NCBI GenBank assembly: GCA_963663025.1
Contig: OY760073.1
Span: forward strand, 310,001-374,000
DNA length: 64,000 nt
Direction of reading: 5' to 3'
Source of the DNA: JAGWBF01 sp963663025
GTDB lineage: Bacteria > Chloroflexota > Dehalococcoidia > Lucifugimonadales > JAGWBF01
The first letter of the stretch is position 1. Each line of letters starts with the position of its first letter. This document shows positions 42,480 through 51,777 of the stretch, in pieces. The position numbers and the translations under genes are program-made. Below the pieces are notes generated by a model that was given only the letters and a program-made list of their open reading frames with translations, searched no databases and was not told the DNA's origin.

Positions 42480-42526
42480 GGCTCATTCACCGGCATTGCT
42501 GCTTAAGATGGCGAACTGCCGAGGCA

Positions 42527-43279
42527 TCATGTGCCAAGGTATGCATCAATGACCTCGGGGCTGGCCAGCACCTCTTCCACGTTCCCTTCAGCAAGGAGGG
42601 TGCCGCTGTCCAGTACCACCAAGTGGTCGGGCAGCTCCCTCACGATATCCATGTTGTGGGATATGAGAATGATGGTGCGACCCTGGTCTCGAAGGTCGTT
42701 CATGATGACCTTTGCCCTCTCCAGCATCTGGGGGAAGAGGCCCGCGAAAGGCTCATCGAAAAGGTAGATGTTGACATCCAGAGCAATGGCTCTGCCAATC
42801 TCCAGGAGCTTTCTCTGTCCGTAAGAGAGGTCCGCGGCCAGGGAGTCCCGCTTGTCCCACATCCCCACGCCCTCCAGGATGCTCTGGGCCTTCTCCTTGT
42901 AGCGGGTCCTGGACCGCTCCAGCATCGCCGGAAAGAGGCGCCGTTCGGTCAGCACCACCATGATATTGTCCCAAACGCTGATCTGGTCGAAGAGCCTCAC
43001 TTCCTGGAAACTGCGGGTCATGCCGTGGGCGGGGGTCTCATGTGCCTTCACAACCCTCAGGCCCAAGCCGTCGATGATGACCATGCCCTCGTCCAAGGGC
43101 AGCACCCCGCTGAGCACGTTGATGAGAGTGGATTTCCCCGACCCGTTGGGACCGACGATGCTTGTCATCCCCTTTTTGCTGATAGCTATGGATAGCTGGT
43201 CTAGGGCTTTAACCGCACCGAAATGCTTGGATATCTCCCGGGTCTCCAGGGCGATGGGATGATTTGGGTCAGTGGTCAT
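42527..43279 (-). CDS. livG: Branched-chain amino-acid ABC transporter ATPase LivG
   Basis: Walker A VGPNGSGKST, signature LSYGQRKLLEIGRAIAL, Walker B YLFDEPFAGLFP and LISHNMDIV are present in 250 residues. The LSYGQ signature and the MTRSFQEVRLF segment are typical of LivG. The start overlaps the livM stop by four bases. It forms the second ATPase of the importer. Confidence 0.9.
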   Translation of the reverse strand: MTTDPNHPIALETREISKHFGAVKALDQLSIAISKKGMTSIVGPNGSGKSTLINVLSGVLPLDEGMVIIDGLGLRVVKAHETPAHGMTRSFQEVRLFDQISVWDNIMVVLTERRLFPAMLERSRTRYKEKAQSILEGVGMWDKRDSLAADLSYGQRKLLEIGRAIALDVNIYLFDEPFAGLFPQMLERAKVIMNDLRDQGRTIILISHNMDIVRELPDHLVVLDSGTLLAEGNVEEVLASPEVIDAYLGT

Positions 43280-44331
43280 AGTTTGTACCTCCCTGCCAAG
43301 CCCTGGGGCCTAAAGAGCATCAGCACCACCAGCATAATGCCCAGCACGACCTGTCGTGCTTGACCGACGTACTCGTTTGGGAGGAAGGGGAGGAAGCGCA
43401 TACCCTCGGCCAGCAAGACAAAAGCCATCGCCCCGAGGAGAGATCCCCTGATGGATGCCAGCCCTCCCAGGATGACTATACTTACCAGGAGGACAGATTC
43501 CAGCAGGATGAAGGAGTTAGGGTCAATGAAGCTGGTCCAGCTGGCAAAGAGACCTCCGGCCAGCCCGGCCATCATTGCCGATATAACCCAGACCGCCAGC
43601 TTGTATCGGCTCGCCCGGTAACCGAACACCTCGATGGCCTGCTCATCTTCTCGAATGGCGGTCAATACCCGCCCGAAGGATGAGGAGACCAATAGCCACG
43701 AGACCAGGACGACAAGTCCCAGGAACGCAAGAGCCAACAACAGGAATTCCAGTTCACCATCGAACACCATTCCGCCAATTGCAGGCTTGGGTATCTCATG
43801 GATGCCGAAGGGTCCCCTGGTAAGGCTCGACCAGTTGAGGAACACGTTGAAGGCTATGATCGTAAAGCCGAAGGAGACCAGGACGTATATGTCGTCCCTG
43901 AAGCGGTTGAACGCTATGCCCACCACAAAGGCAACTAACCCGGCCAGGAGGGCGCTCACGGGCAGGGCTGCGAAGAAGGGAAGCCCAAAGGTCGGTATCC
44001 CCACCGAGTGAGGCTGGTCATATGTGGCTGTTGAGGATAGGACCGCCATGGCATACGCCCCCGTGCCGAAGAAACCGATGTGGCCTATGGAAAGCAGGCC
44101 GGTGAAGCCGACTACAAGGTTCAGGCTCACAGCCAGGATAGCCCAGATGGCGAATATGGTGCCTATGGAGATGGCAAACCCTTCGCCCCGCCAAAGCATG
44201 AACGTCCCGGCCCAGGCGATTATCACGATGTTGGCCCACACCTCCACGTTGCCCTTGGAGGAGTTCCACAAATGCCTGGGGAGTTGTCCAATTCTCTTGT
44301 GGTCTATGGCGGCGAGGAGCGCCGGGGGCAT
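43276..44331 (-). CDS. livM: Branched-chain amino-acid ABC transporter permease LivM
   Basis: The product has 351 residues with about nine membrane helices. The core signature GFTGLLSIGHIGFFGTGAYAMAVL near the first third and the EAA-like loop SSFGRVLTAIREDEQAIEVFGYRASRYKLAVW are typical of LivM. The first 25 residues are polar. It lies 3 bp after livH and overlaps livG. The substrate class is inferred from family. Confidence 0.9.
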   Translation of the reverse strand: MPPALLAAIDHKRIGQLPRHLWNSSKGNVEVWANIVIIAWAGTFMLWRGEGFAISIGTIFAIWAILAVSLNLVVGFTGLLSIGHIGFFGTGAYAMAVLSSTATYDQPHSVGIPTFGLPFFAALPVSALLAGLVAFVVGIAFNRFRDDIYVLVSFGFTIIAFNVFLNWSSLTRGPFGIHEIPKPAIGGMVFDGELEFLLLALAFLGLVVLVSWLLVSSSFGRVLTAIREDEQAIEVFGYRASRYKLAVWVISAMMAGLAGGLFASWTSFIDPNSFILLESVLLVSIVILGGLASIRGSLLGAMAFVLLAEGMRFLPFLPNEYVGQARQVVLGIMLVVLMLFRPQGLAGRYKL

Positions 44332-44334
44332 CTC

Positions 44335-45666
44335 TTACCTCCTTGGCAGCATGCCCTTGGGCCAGAAGGCCAGGAACAGGATAAGCAGCACGAAGGAGAT
44401 GGCATCCTTCCACCCGCCTGCCAGGTCCCAGATGCCGAACTGTTCTACGATGCCCAGGGTAAATCCGCCCACGATGGCGCCATACAGGTTGCCCATGCCC
44501 CCGACCACCGAGGCGATCCAGCCCTTCAGTAGGAGAAGAAGGCCCATCTTGGGCTGAATGTTTGTGTCGTGCCCGTTCAGAATCCCCGCAAGGGCAGCAA
44601 AGACAGCCCCTATGAAGAACACCGCGGCAATAACGACCCGGGTGTTTATGCCCACCACCTTTGCCACATCTTCATCGTCCCCTATAGCCCGTACCGCTTT
44701 GCCGAAGGATGTTTTCTGAAGGAGCAGGAGCAGCCCAACGAATCCGGCTAGGGCGACGCCTATGGTGAACACGTTGAATGCCTTGATGTTTGCTCCCCCA
44801 AGGCTCCAAAGATTGCTGCCGAAGGCTTCCGGGAGGGGACGGGGAGCGCTTTGGAACACGATTGTAACGAAAGCGGTGATTGCCAGAAGGATTCCCAGGC
44901 TGCCCACAAGCATGATTAGGGGCGAACGGGAGCGCTCCCGCATATAGACGTACAGGCCCCGGTACAGGGCCAAGCCGACAGCTCCGGCAAGCAGGCATGA
45001 CACTCCCCAGCTCAGGTAGAGGCTGGAGCCTGGCGTGTCGTAAACGAGATAGCCGCAGACTGCCCCCAGAAAGCTTGCGGGGATCGCGACCCCCACGATT
45101 GCCAATGGGCTGGTGCTGTTCCATGCCCGCCGAACCGTCAAGTAAACCACACCAGCCGCCAGAATGCCCACGGCGGGACTCAGCAGTCGGTAGAGATCCT
45201 CGGGGTAGGCCAGAAGGGCCCAAGTGTAGATTCCCACGCCGGCAGCCACGGCTCCTTCTAGAGCAAGCAGGGCGTTATCACCGAGACGCCCGCGCAGGCG
45301 TCCATGCAGGGTGGTACGGAATACCCATGCCGCCACTCCGGCCGCAACCAGGGCAAAGACTATGTTCAGGTACAGGTTGTTGGTCTGGTACAGGCTGGAG
45401 GACTGCTGAGAGCGCAGGTAGAAGACGCCGTAGGCACCCATGGCGGCAGCGGCGCCGTAATAGAGGTCGAAGAACCACACGGTGCTGTACACCAGGGTAA
45501 AACCCATGGCCAGCAGGGCATATATGGCGCCCACGGCGAGGCCGTTAAAGGCAAACTGCAGGGCCTGATCGCTGGACTGGCTGACCTTCCAGGCGACGTA
45601 CCCTGCAGCTGCCACGACCAGGACTCCGGCCAGGAGTTTGCCCTGGTCTTCGAAGACCCTGATCAA
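44335..45666 (-). CDS. livH: Branched-chain amino-acid ABC transporter permease LivH with large insertion
   Basis: Family marks: FAFNGLAVGAIYALLAMGFTLVYSTVWFFDLYYG at the start and SFGKAVRAIGDDEDVAKVVGINTRVVIAAVFFIGAVFAALAGIL later, the usual LivH permease segments. LivH proteins are about 290-300 residues; this one has 443. The extra 120 or so residues, from about 115 to 240, form three or four more hydrophobic helices (ALLALEGAVAAGVGIYTWALLAY, LLSPAVGILAAGVVYL, IPASFLGAVCGYLV). The start is TTG 45666, 6 bp after livJ. Confidence 0.87.
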   Translation of the reverse strand: MIRVFEDQGKLLAGVLVVAAAGYVAWKVSQSSDQALQFAFNGLAVGAIYALLAMGFTLVYSTVWFFDLYYGAAAAMGAYGVFYLRSQQSSSLYQTNNLYLNIVFALVAAGVAAWVFRTTLHGRLRGRLGDNALLALEGAVAAGVGIYTWALLAYPEDLYRLLSPAVGILAAGVVYLTVRRAWNSTSPLAIVGVAIPASFLGAVCGYLVYDTPGSSLYLSWGVSCLLAGAVGLALYRGLYVYMRERSRSPLIMLVGSLGILLAITAFVTIVFQSAPRPLPEAFGSNLWSLGGANIKAFNVFTIGVALAGFVGLLLLLQKTSFGKAVRAIGDDEDVAKVVGINTRVVIAAVFFIGAVFAALAGILNGHDTNIQPKMGLLLLLKGWIASVVGGMGNLYGAIVGGFTLGIVEQFGIWDLAGGWKDAISFVLLILFLAFWPKGMLPRR

Positions 45667-45672
45667 CGCGTC

Positions 45673-46851
45673 CTACCCTGTAGGAGCAGGACCCAGCACC
45701 GTGTAACCCATGTTTTCTTCGTTCCTCTCGGCCAGCGGCAGTATCTGCACGACCGTGTTATAGAGACCCACTACATCGCCGTTTTCGTCGAAGCTGTAGT
45801 TATCTCCGATGGCGCCGCTCCAGGTGAGGTCGTTCAGGCAGTCCCTGAACCCGTCGGCGTCCTGATCGTCGTCGGTCCTACCGAGGCACTCGGCTGCAAT
45901 GTGCACATCGTCATAGGCGGAGCCAAGGAACCAAGCTAGGGTAACGGAGCCATACTCCTCCCTGTAATTCTCCAAGAAGGTCCGGCCCGTTTCGCTGGTG
46001 AGGTCTGGTGTGGGAAGAACGGCTTTCATCCCCGTGGCGGCCTCCCCGGCGATTTCCAGGGCCGTGGTCCCCGATGGAACTGACTCAGTATAAATTGGGC
46101 CCTCGAAACCCTGCTCCCGTGCCTGTTTGACTATGGTGCCACCGCTGGCCTCCGACTGGGCAGCAACGTGGAGGGCATCCGGGTTTGCGCTGATGAGCTT
46201 GGTCAGCTGGCTGCGGAAGTCGGTGACGTCCGAGGCGTAGGTCTCCGATGCTACGAGGCTCCCTCCCCGCTTTTCGAACTGGGCGACGGTTGTGCGACGC
46301 ACTCCCTCGGCATAGTCCGTCAACTCGGTAATGGTAGCCACGGTGCGAATGTCGTCGGCCCACATCAGGTTCCCCGTGTCAATTCCCAGCTGGGCATCGT
46401 TTATGGCGGTACGGAATATGTACTGGCCGGCGTCAGCAATGTCGGGGTTCGTTGCGGATGCGGAGAGCATGACAACACCATCCGCCTCTGCTAGAGGGGC
46501 TGCTCCCAGCATAGCGCCGCTGCATGATGTTCCGAGGATGATCTTTACTCCGTCCACGTCGGTGAGCTTGTTGTAGGCGGTGATAGCGTCTTTGGCGCCG
46601 CACTTGGAATCTTCCACGATCAGCTGGAGATCCCGGCCGTTGATTCCCCCGGCGGCGTTGATCTCATTGGTGGCCAACTGCTTGGCCTGGACCATCACTG
46701 TCCCATAGCTCTCACCGGGGCCTGTCACCGAGTCCATCACTCCTATAACGAAAGGTTCCTTGGAATCATCGCCCGTGCACGCACCGGCGACCAGTGCCAT
46801 GACCGACAGCAACGTTAACAGAGTGAGCCACTTTGAAACTATGGTGCGCAT
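45673..46851 (-). CDS. livJ: Branched-chain amino-acid ABC transporter substrate-binding lipoprotein
   Basis: Periplasmic-binding-protein fold I (LivJ/AmiC type). The signal peptide with lipobox VAGAC puts the mature protein on the outer face of the membrane. The segments VIGVMDSVTGPGESYG, NEINAAGGINGRDLQLIVEDSKC and ASATNPDIADAGQYIFRT are characteristic. The start ATG 46851 has AGGAGG 5 bases upstream, better than the TTG one codon before. It is the first gene of livJHMGF. Such proteins bind amino acids, amides or urea; the ligand is not decided here. Confidence 0.9.
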   Translation of the reverse strand: MRTIVSKWLTLLTLLSVMALVAGACTGDDSKEPFVIGVMDSVTGPGESYGTVMVQAKQLATNEINAAGGINGRDLQLIVEDSKCGAKDAITAYNKLTDVDGVKIILGTSCSGAMLGAAPLAEADGVVMLSASATNPDIADAGQYIFRTAINDAQLGIDTGNLMWADDIRTVATITELTDYAEGVRRTTVAQFEKRGGSLVASETYASDVTDFRSQLTKLISANPDALHVAAQSEASGGTIVKQAREQGFEGPIYTESVPSGTTALEIAGEAATGMKAVLPTPDLTSETGRTFLENYREEYGSVTLAWFLGSAYDDVHIAAECLGRTDDDQDADGFRDCLNDLTWSGAIGDNYSFDENGDVVGLYNTVVQILPLAERNEENMGYTVLGPAPTG

Positions 46852-47061
46852 CAATGCCTCCTAATTCTCATTATCTCTTCGCTGCAACCGAAGAAGTGTC
46901 CTTCGCGTCGCTTGCATACATTTTACATGAACAAACAAGCTTAGTCTTTACCTCCAAGTCCCGGTTCAGGGGCTTTCTTGGTTTCAGAACGGGCTTATAT
47001 GATGGCTCGCGATAGCCCGAACTTTAAGATTTGATTGCTATATCGAGGGACGGGAGCACCT

Positions 47062-47089
47062 TTTGCCGCCTAAGCCCTTGGTGTAGAAT
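47062..47089 (+). promoter_or_regulatory. Possible promoter for the DrrA-like exporter genes
   Basis: TTTGCC at 47062-47067, a 16-bp spacer and TAGAAT at 47084-47089, 26 bp before GTG 47116. It lies in the 260-bp divergent gap shared with livJ, in which no other signal is convincing. Confidence 0.35.
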
Positions 47090-47115
47090 GGCCCACGCTT
47101 GGAGAGGGAATTGTT

Positions 47116-48072
47116 GTGAACACCCAGGAGTATGCAATTTACACCAGGGGCCTTGTGAGGCACTTTGGCGATGTCCGGGCAGTGGATGGTATCGACCTGG
47201 AGGTTGCTAGAGGCGAGATATACGGGTTCCTTGGCCCCAACGGGGCAGGCAAGACCACCGTCATCCGTATGCTGATCACCTTGCTTGCGCCCACAGCAGG
47301 CGAGATCCGGGTAGCTGGTTACGATGTCGTTCGCCAGCCGGCGGAAGTGCGCCTGCGCATAGGGGCCGCTCTCCAGGAAGCCGCTCTGGACAACAAGCAG
47401 ACGGGGCGGGAGCTGCTGCACCTCCAGGGCAGGTTGTACGGGCTTTCCCGCCGGCAAGTGCGAGAGCGCATCGAAGAGCTTTCCAGTGTAGTGGACATTG
47501 GAGAGGCTATGGACCGCATGATAGCTACCTACTCCGGCGGGATGAAGAGGCGTCTGGACCTGGCGGCCGCCCTGATTCACAACCCCGCCGTGCTTTTCCT
47601 GGATGAGCCGACCACCGGGCTGGACCCCATCAGCAGGACACGCATATGGGATGAGGTGCGAAGCATCAACGACCAGCTTGGCGTGACCATCTTCTTGACA
47701 ACCCAGTACTTGGAAGAGGCGGATGCCCTCGCCCATAGGGTAGGCATCATCGACCGAGGGATGCTGGCGGCCCAGGGAGCGCCCGCCGACCTGAAGCGAG
47801 CGCGGGGCTCGGACCTCATCCTGGTGCGCCTGGAAGGGGATGTGGATGAAGCAGTCCAGGCCTTGAAAGGTGTGTCCCAGGTTGAAAGCGTGGATGTTCA
47901 CGGCCAGGAACTGACCATTGCGGTGGCCAACGGGGCGGCCCTGATCAGCACAATAGCCCTGGAGCTGGACCATCATGGTGTCATGGTGCAGGAACTCACC
48001 CTGCGCACCCCTACCTTGGACGATGTGTTTCTCCAGGTTACCGGGGCGAGGCTTAGCGGAGACGGCGGATGA
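47116..48072 (+). CDS. ABC-2 exporter ATPase, DrrA-like
   Basis: Walker A GPNGAGKTT, signature YSGGMKRRLDLAAALIH, Walker B LFLDEPTTGLDP and a C-terminal extension of the DrrA type (ELDHHGVMVQELTLRTPTLDDVFLQVTG). Such ATPases drive export of drugs, lipids or polyketides. The start is GTG 47116 with GGAGAGGGA upstream. Its permease follows after 28 bp. Confidence 0.9.
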   Translation: MNTQEYAIYTRGLVRHFGDVRAVDGIDLEVARGEIYGFLGPNGAGKTTVIRMLITLLAPTAGEIRVAGYDVVRQPAEVRLRIGAALQEAALDNKQTGRELLHLQGRLYGLSRRQVRERIEELSSVVDIGEAMDRMIATYSGGMKRRLDLAAALIHNPAVLFLDEPTTGLDPISRTRIWDEVRSINDQLGVTIFLTTQYLEEADALAHRVGIIDRGMLAAQGAPADLKRARGSDLILVRLEGDVDEAVQALKGVSQVESVDVHGQELTIAVANGAALISTIALELDHHGVMVQELTLRTPTLDDVFLQVTGARLSGDGG

Positions 48073-48100
48073 CAGAGGGAATGTGTCGGGGACCAAGTCG

Positions 48101-48901
48101 ATGGTGACTGCATTGCAGGTAAATCGCACCTTGGCCCGCAGAGGCGGGTTCCTGCGAGACACTGCCAGCGTCGCCGAGAGGGCGCTGCGGTCCATACCCA
48201 GGGACCCAGAGGTCACCATACCCGCCCTCGTCATCCCCGTGTTCATGTATGTGATGACTGTGGGGGCGCTAAACGATGTTGCCGAGGATATCCCCGGCCT
48301 GAACTACAAGGCGTTCCAAATACCGGTAGCGGTGCTGTTTGCCGTGACCGGCATCTCCCGGGCCATGGTGGTTGTAACCGACATCCAGACAGGGTATTTC
48401 GACCGCCTCGTCATTAGCCCTGTCAACCGTGTGGCGCTGCTTCTGGGACTCTTGATTGCCGACTTCGCCCTTGTAATAGCGTTGACGGTCCCCGTGGTTA
48501 TTATGGCATTCATAGTGGGGGTCGGCTTTGCGACCGGAGTGCCGGGTATTCTAGCGTTCATGTTCATGAGCGGCTTGTGGGGCCTTATATTCGCGGGCTT
48601 TCCCTATGCAATTGCCCTCAAGACCGGCAACCCGGCAGCTGTGAACATCAGCTTCCTCCTGTTCTTTCCCTTCCTGTTTATGACCACGTTGTTTGTGCCT
48701 AGGGAGGCTATGACGGGATGGCTGGGGGCAGCGGCTGACTTCAACCCGGTAACCTATCTCCTGGCGGCGCTGAGGTCGCTGATCTCCGAGGGGTGGGAAC
48801 CCCTCACCCTGGTAAAGGGCCTTGGAGCAACCCTCGGCGTTGGTGTAGTGAGCATCGGAATGTCATTGGCTGCTCTCAAGGGCCGGGCCACCCGCAAGTA
48901 G
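48101..48901 (+). CDS. ABC-2 type permease, DrrB-like
   Basis: The product is 266 residues from ATG 48101; longer frames overlap the ATPase gene. It has six hydrophobic helices, with the ABC-2 signature around FDRLVISPVNRVALLLGLLIADF and the end region FLFMTTLFVPREAMTGWLGAAADFNPVTYLLAALRSL. It forms the membrane part of the exporter with the ATPase upstream. The substrate is unknown. Confidence 0.88.
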   Translation: MVTALQVNRTLARRGGFLRDTASVAERALRSIPRDPEVTIPALVIPVFMYVMTVGALNDVAEDIPGLNYKAFQIPVAVLFAVTGISRAMVVVTDIQTGYFDRLVISPVNRVALLLGLLIADFALVIALTVPVVIMAFIVGVGFATGVPGILAFMFMSGLWGLIFAGFPYAIALKTGNPAAVNISFLLFFPFLFMTTLFVPREAMTGWLGAAADFNPVTYLLAALRSLISEGWEPLTLVKGLGATLGVGVVSIGMSLAALKGRATRK

Positions 48902-48940
48902 CCGATCTTCGCCGCCCGTGACCGGGGTCGGCTGTCAGCG

Positions 48941-49714
48941 CTAGCGGCGAGGTTCCCAGGAGAAGGTGCGAATGGCGATCAGCATCCCCGCTGCCATCCA
49001 TGCCGCCATCACCAGCAAATGCACCGTCTCAAAGCCGAGGCCGCCTTCGAAAGGGTTGAAGGAGGTCTGCATGGCGACGGAAAAGTGCCTCACCGGGAAG
49101 ATGTTTGCAAAGGCTGTCAGCCAACCCGGTGCGTCGTTCATGGGGATGAAGATGTCCGAGATGAACATCAGGGGCAGAATGGATGCATTGACTATGGCGG
49201 GAGATGCTTCTGCATTCGGGATGGCCTTCATAACGGCCAATCCAAGAGCGCAGAATGTCGCGCCCCCCAGGGCTAGGGTTACGATAAAGGCTGGCAGGGT
49301 GCCGGTTGGCACATCCACATTGTAGAAGATGGCGCCAGACGCTGTCACGATCGCCATCAGGAGCAGAGCTAGGAACACTGCATGGGCGATCCTTCCTACC
49401 ATGAAAGACCAGGCAGGAATGGGGGCGCCCCGTATCCGTTTGAGAATACCCTCGTCCCTGGAGAAGGACATCCCGATGGCCAGGTTGGTGTAGCAGGCGG
49501 TGATCACCGACAGGGCGCCTATGGCGGGTACGTAGAAGGTGGAGGTGTTGACTGTTCCGCCCGGTATCTCGAGATCTCGACTGCCGAACAGCAGGTTAAA
49601 CATCACTAGGAACATCAGCGGGAAGACAAAGGTAAAGAAGGCGGCCACGGGATTGCGCCAGAAAGCGGTGTTCTGGTACCGCAGTTGCTTTAGGACCAGT
49701 GAAAGGGAGGTCAC
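48941..49714 (-). CDS. ABC-2 type permease of a second exporter
   Basis: GTG 49714 overlaps the stop of the ATPase gene upstream (GTGA), giving 257 residues. Helices include FFTFVFPLMFLVMFNLLFG and IGALSVITACYTNLAIGMS, with the ABC-2 loop SRDEGILKRIRGAPIPAWSFMVGRI and the end segment MNDAPGWLTAFANIFPVRHFSVAM. It is related to the plus-strand permease only at family level. The two exporters face each other with 39 bp between them. Confidence 0.88.
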   Translation of the reverse strand: MTSLSLVLKQLRYQNTAFWRNPVAAFFTFVFPLMFLVMFNLLFGSRDLEIPGGTVNTSTFYVPAIGALSVITACYTNLAIGMSFSRDEGILKRIRGAPIPAWSFMVGRIAHAVFLALLLMAIVTASGAIFYNVDVPTGTLPAFIVTLALGGATFCALGLAVMKAIPNAEASPAIVNASILPLMFISDIFIPMNDAPGWLTAFANIFPVRHFSVAMQTSFNPFEGGLGFETVHLLVMAAWMAAGMLIAIRTFSWEPRR

Positions 49715-50652
49715 TCTCTCTCTCCTTCCATGGCGCCTGTGTCTGCAAGCTCCACGAACACATCTTCCAGGGAGGGTCGGGTTACGGCCAGGTCTTCCAG
49801 CTCTATTCCGTTTTCCACCGCCCACGTTGTAAGCACGTGCAGAGTAGGGGTAGGGGTATCTGTGGTTAGGGAGTACATTCCGTTTACCATTTCCCGGTCG
49901 AACTCAAGTCCCTGGGGCAAGGACAGTTCCTTGCCTTCCATCTTGAATCGTATGATTGTGCGACCCTTCCTTTGAGCTAGCTCGGAAGGTGTCCCTTCGG
50001 CGACGATTCTGCCTTGCACCATGATCGCCACCCGATCAGCCAAAGCCTCGGCCTCATCCATGTAGTGGGTTGTCAGCAGGATGGTCTTTCCCAGGGAGCG
50101 GAGGTTCCTGATCATCTCCCAAGCTCCTCGGCGGGCTGAGGGATCGAAGCCGGTGGTGGGCTCGTCCAAGAACAGAAGCTCCGGGTCTCCCACAACGCCC
50201 ACTGCCACGTCCAGACGCCGGCGCTGCCCGCCTGATAGACGCCTCACCAAGGTCTTGCGCTGTTCGCCAAGCCCTACCATCTCAAGAACATCTTCCACTG
50301 GCAGGGGATGTGGGTAGTACTGGCTGAAAAGGTTGATGGTCTCGACAACGGTCAGGTACCGCTCGACGCCTGTGGATTGAAGCACAATCCCGATTCGCTC
50401 TTTCAGCTTGCGGTTGTTCTTGCCGGGGTCGTAGCCCAACACCGAAACATCGCCCGATGATTTGCTTCGGTGCCCCTCAAGAATCTCGACGGTGGTAGTC
50501 TTACCCGCGCCGTTGGGGCCGAGCAGAGCAAACACTTCGTTGCGCTGGATTTGCAGGTCTATTCCGCGCACAGCTTCCAGTTGGCCGTAGAGCTTGTGTA
50601 GCCCCTGTACCTCTATGACCGGGGTTGACGTCGTTCCGCTGCTTTGCGTCAA
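49711..50652 (-). CDS. ABC exporter ATPase of the second ABC-2 system
   Basis: Walker A GPNGAGKTT, signature LSGGQRRRLDVAVGVV, Walker B LFLDEPTTGFDP and LTTHYMDEAEALADRV are all present. The C-terminal part ends ITLEDVFVEL-like (VTRPSLEDVFVELAD), as in CcmA/NodI-type ATPases. Its 313 residues are normal. Coupled by overlap to its permease. The substrate is unknown. Confidence 0.9.
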   Translation of the reverse strand: MTQSSGTTSTPVIEVQGLHKLYGQLEAVRGIDLQIQRNEVFALLGPNGAGKTTTVEILEGHRSKSSGDVSVLGYDPGKNNRKLKERIGIVLQSTGVERYLTVVETINLFSQYYPHPLPVEDVLEMVGLGEQRKTLVRRLSGGQRRRLDVAVGVVGDPELLFLDEPTTGFDPSARRGAWEMIRNLRSLGKTILLTTHYMDEAEALADRVAIMVQGRIVAEGTPSELAQRKGRTIIRFKMEGKELSLPQGLEFDREMVNGMYSLTTDTPTPTLHVLTTWAVENGIELEDLAVTRPSLEDVFVELADTGAMEGERE

Positions 50653-50725
50653 CCTGGTTCTCCGTTTGTTTCTATCGCCAACGATTGGATGCCGAACCTC
50701 CTACCTGAGGCTCTACCGCTGAGGA

Positions 50726-50785
50726 CTACAGCCTGCGGGGAGATGATAGAAGATGTTCGACGACCTGCAAAATTCCTAACCATAT
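50726..50785 (-). pseudogene. C-terminal relic of a paralogue of the gene at 52553-53110
   Basis: Read on the minus strand this encodes DIWLGILQ followed by LQVVEHLLSSPRRL-stop. The last 14 residues are identical to the end of the intact gene 1.8 kb away (EVWEAILQVVEHLLSSPRRL). A stop codon lies a few codons upstream, and the hydrolase gene begins to overlap soon after, so only the tail of the old gene remains. Confidence 0.6.
50727..50769. repeat. 43-bp direct repeat, copy 1
   Basis: 41 of 43 bases match 52554-52596. It covers the 3' end of the relic gene. The two copies flank the hydrolase and decarboxylase-like genes. Confidence 0.8.
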
Positions 50786-50820
50786 GTCCTGCTCATGTCG
50801 CTATAGACAGGACGAAATAT

Positions 50821-51666
50821 TCAGGCAAGGGCGAACATTTCCTTGATCGCGTTAAGGGCCTCCGGCTCCGACAGGGTTGGCGCATGGCCGACCCCGGGCA
50901 CCTCTACCATCCGGCAGTCCTGCATTTCCCGTACCATGCGCTCGGCGGTTTCCGGTGAGAGCAGGTCGCTGTCACCGCCCCTGATCAAAAGCACCTGGCC
51001 GGGAATTCGCTTGGCGAGAATCCAGGATTTCTCCGGGTCGGGTCGACGGGGGTCGGTCCGAACTGCCGGATCCATCTTCCAGGTGTAGCCACCGCCAGGC
51101 TGTGGTTTCACCGCATGGCCGGCGGTGACGCGCTGCTCGGCTTCGCTTAGCAAATTGAAGCCGGGGCGTTGCTGGGCGTGCCAGGCCACGACCTCGTCCA
51201 TGCTTGCAAAGGAAGTGACCGCTTCCCTGGTGCTCACAGCGATGCGGGCGCCACCCCGGGGGTCGATTTCCGGGCCGATGTCGTTGAGCACGGTGCGCTC
51301 CACCCGGTCGGGGAAAGTACCGGCGTAGGTCATAGAGATTCGGCCCCCAAGCGATGTTCCGACCAGGGACACGCGCTCAAACCCGAGGGCCTGGCGCAGC
51401 CCTTCCAGGTCCGCGATGTAGGCGTCATTGGAATAGTTGGCGTCCGCGGCCCAATCGCTATCCCCGCGTCCACGGACATCTACGGCTATAACGTGGTACC
51501 CGGTCAAGAAATGAGGCGCCAGGTTGTCGAAGGCATGGGCGTTGCCGCTCAATCCGTGGACCATTATCACTGGTGGCGCGCCGGCTTGGCCCCACTCCAG
51601 ATAGTGCAGGTTCAGGTCTCCAACTCGAACGAAGCGGTCTGTCGCTTTGGTAGTGCCCATAGTCAT
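50821..51666 (-). CDS. Alpha/beta hydrolase
   Basis: The fold is shown by VIMVHGLSGNAHAFDNLAPHF (oxyanion HG), AVDVRGRGDSDW, the nucleophile elbow VGTSLGGRI with S105, an acidic residue in LLIRGGDSDLLSPE, and H in VPGVGHAPTLSEPE. The triad is therefore complete. It resembles carboxylesterases and C-C hydrolases of aromatic breakdown (3-oxoadipate enol-lactonase group). The carboxymuconolactone-decarboxylase-like gene lies just upstream on the same strand, which supports a shared catabolic step. The actual substrate is unknown. Confidence 0.88.
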   Translation of the reverse strand: MTMGTTKATDRFVRVGDLNLHYLEWGQAGAPPVIMVHGLSGNAHAFDNLAPHFLTGYHVIAVDVRGRGDSDWAADANYSNDAYIADLEGLRQALGFERVSLVGTSLGGRISMTYAGTFPDRVERTVLNDIGPEIDPRGGARIAVSTREAVTSFASMDEVVAWHAQQRPGFNLLSEAEQRVTAGHAVKPQPGGGYTWKMDPAVRTDPRRPDPEKSWILAKRIPGQVLLIRGGDSDLLSPETAERMVREMQDCRMVEVPGVGHAPTLSEPEALNAIKEMFALA

Positions 51667-51777
51667 GGCGCCTCCTCCAGCCGTGAAGAACGCAAGCCCC
51701 GGCCAACCTGCCGGGACGACCGCGCCCTCCCCTCGGCGTTACTCAGTTGGGGAAATACCTTAAATATGCCGGGTGAG

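Noticed and set aside
50650..50735. tRNA gene on the minus strand (GCGGTAGAGC looks like a D-arm)
   Set aside because: No matching anticodon stem, T-arm or acceptor stem could be drawn. It is chance or a very old relic.
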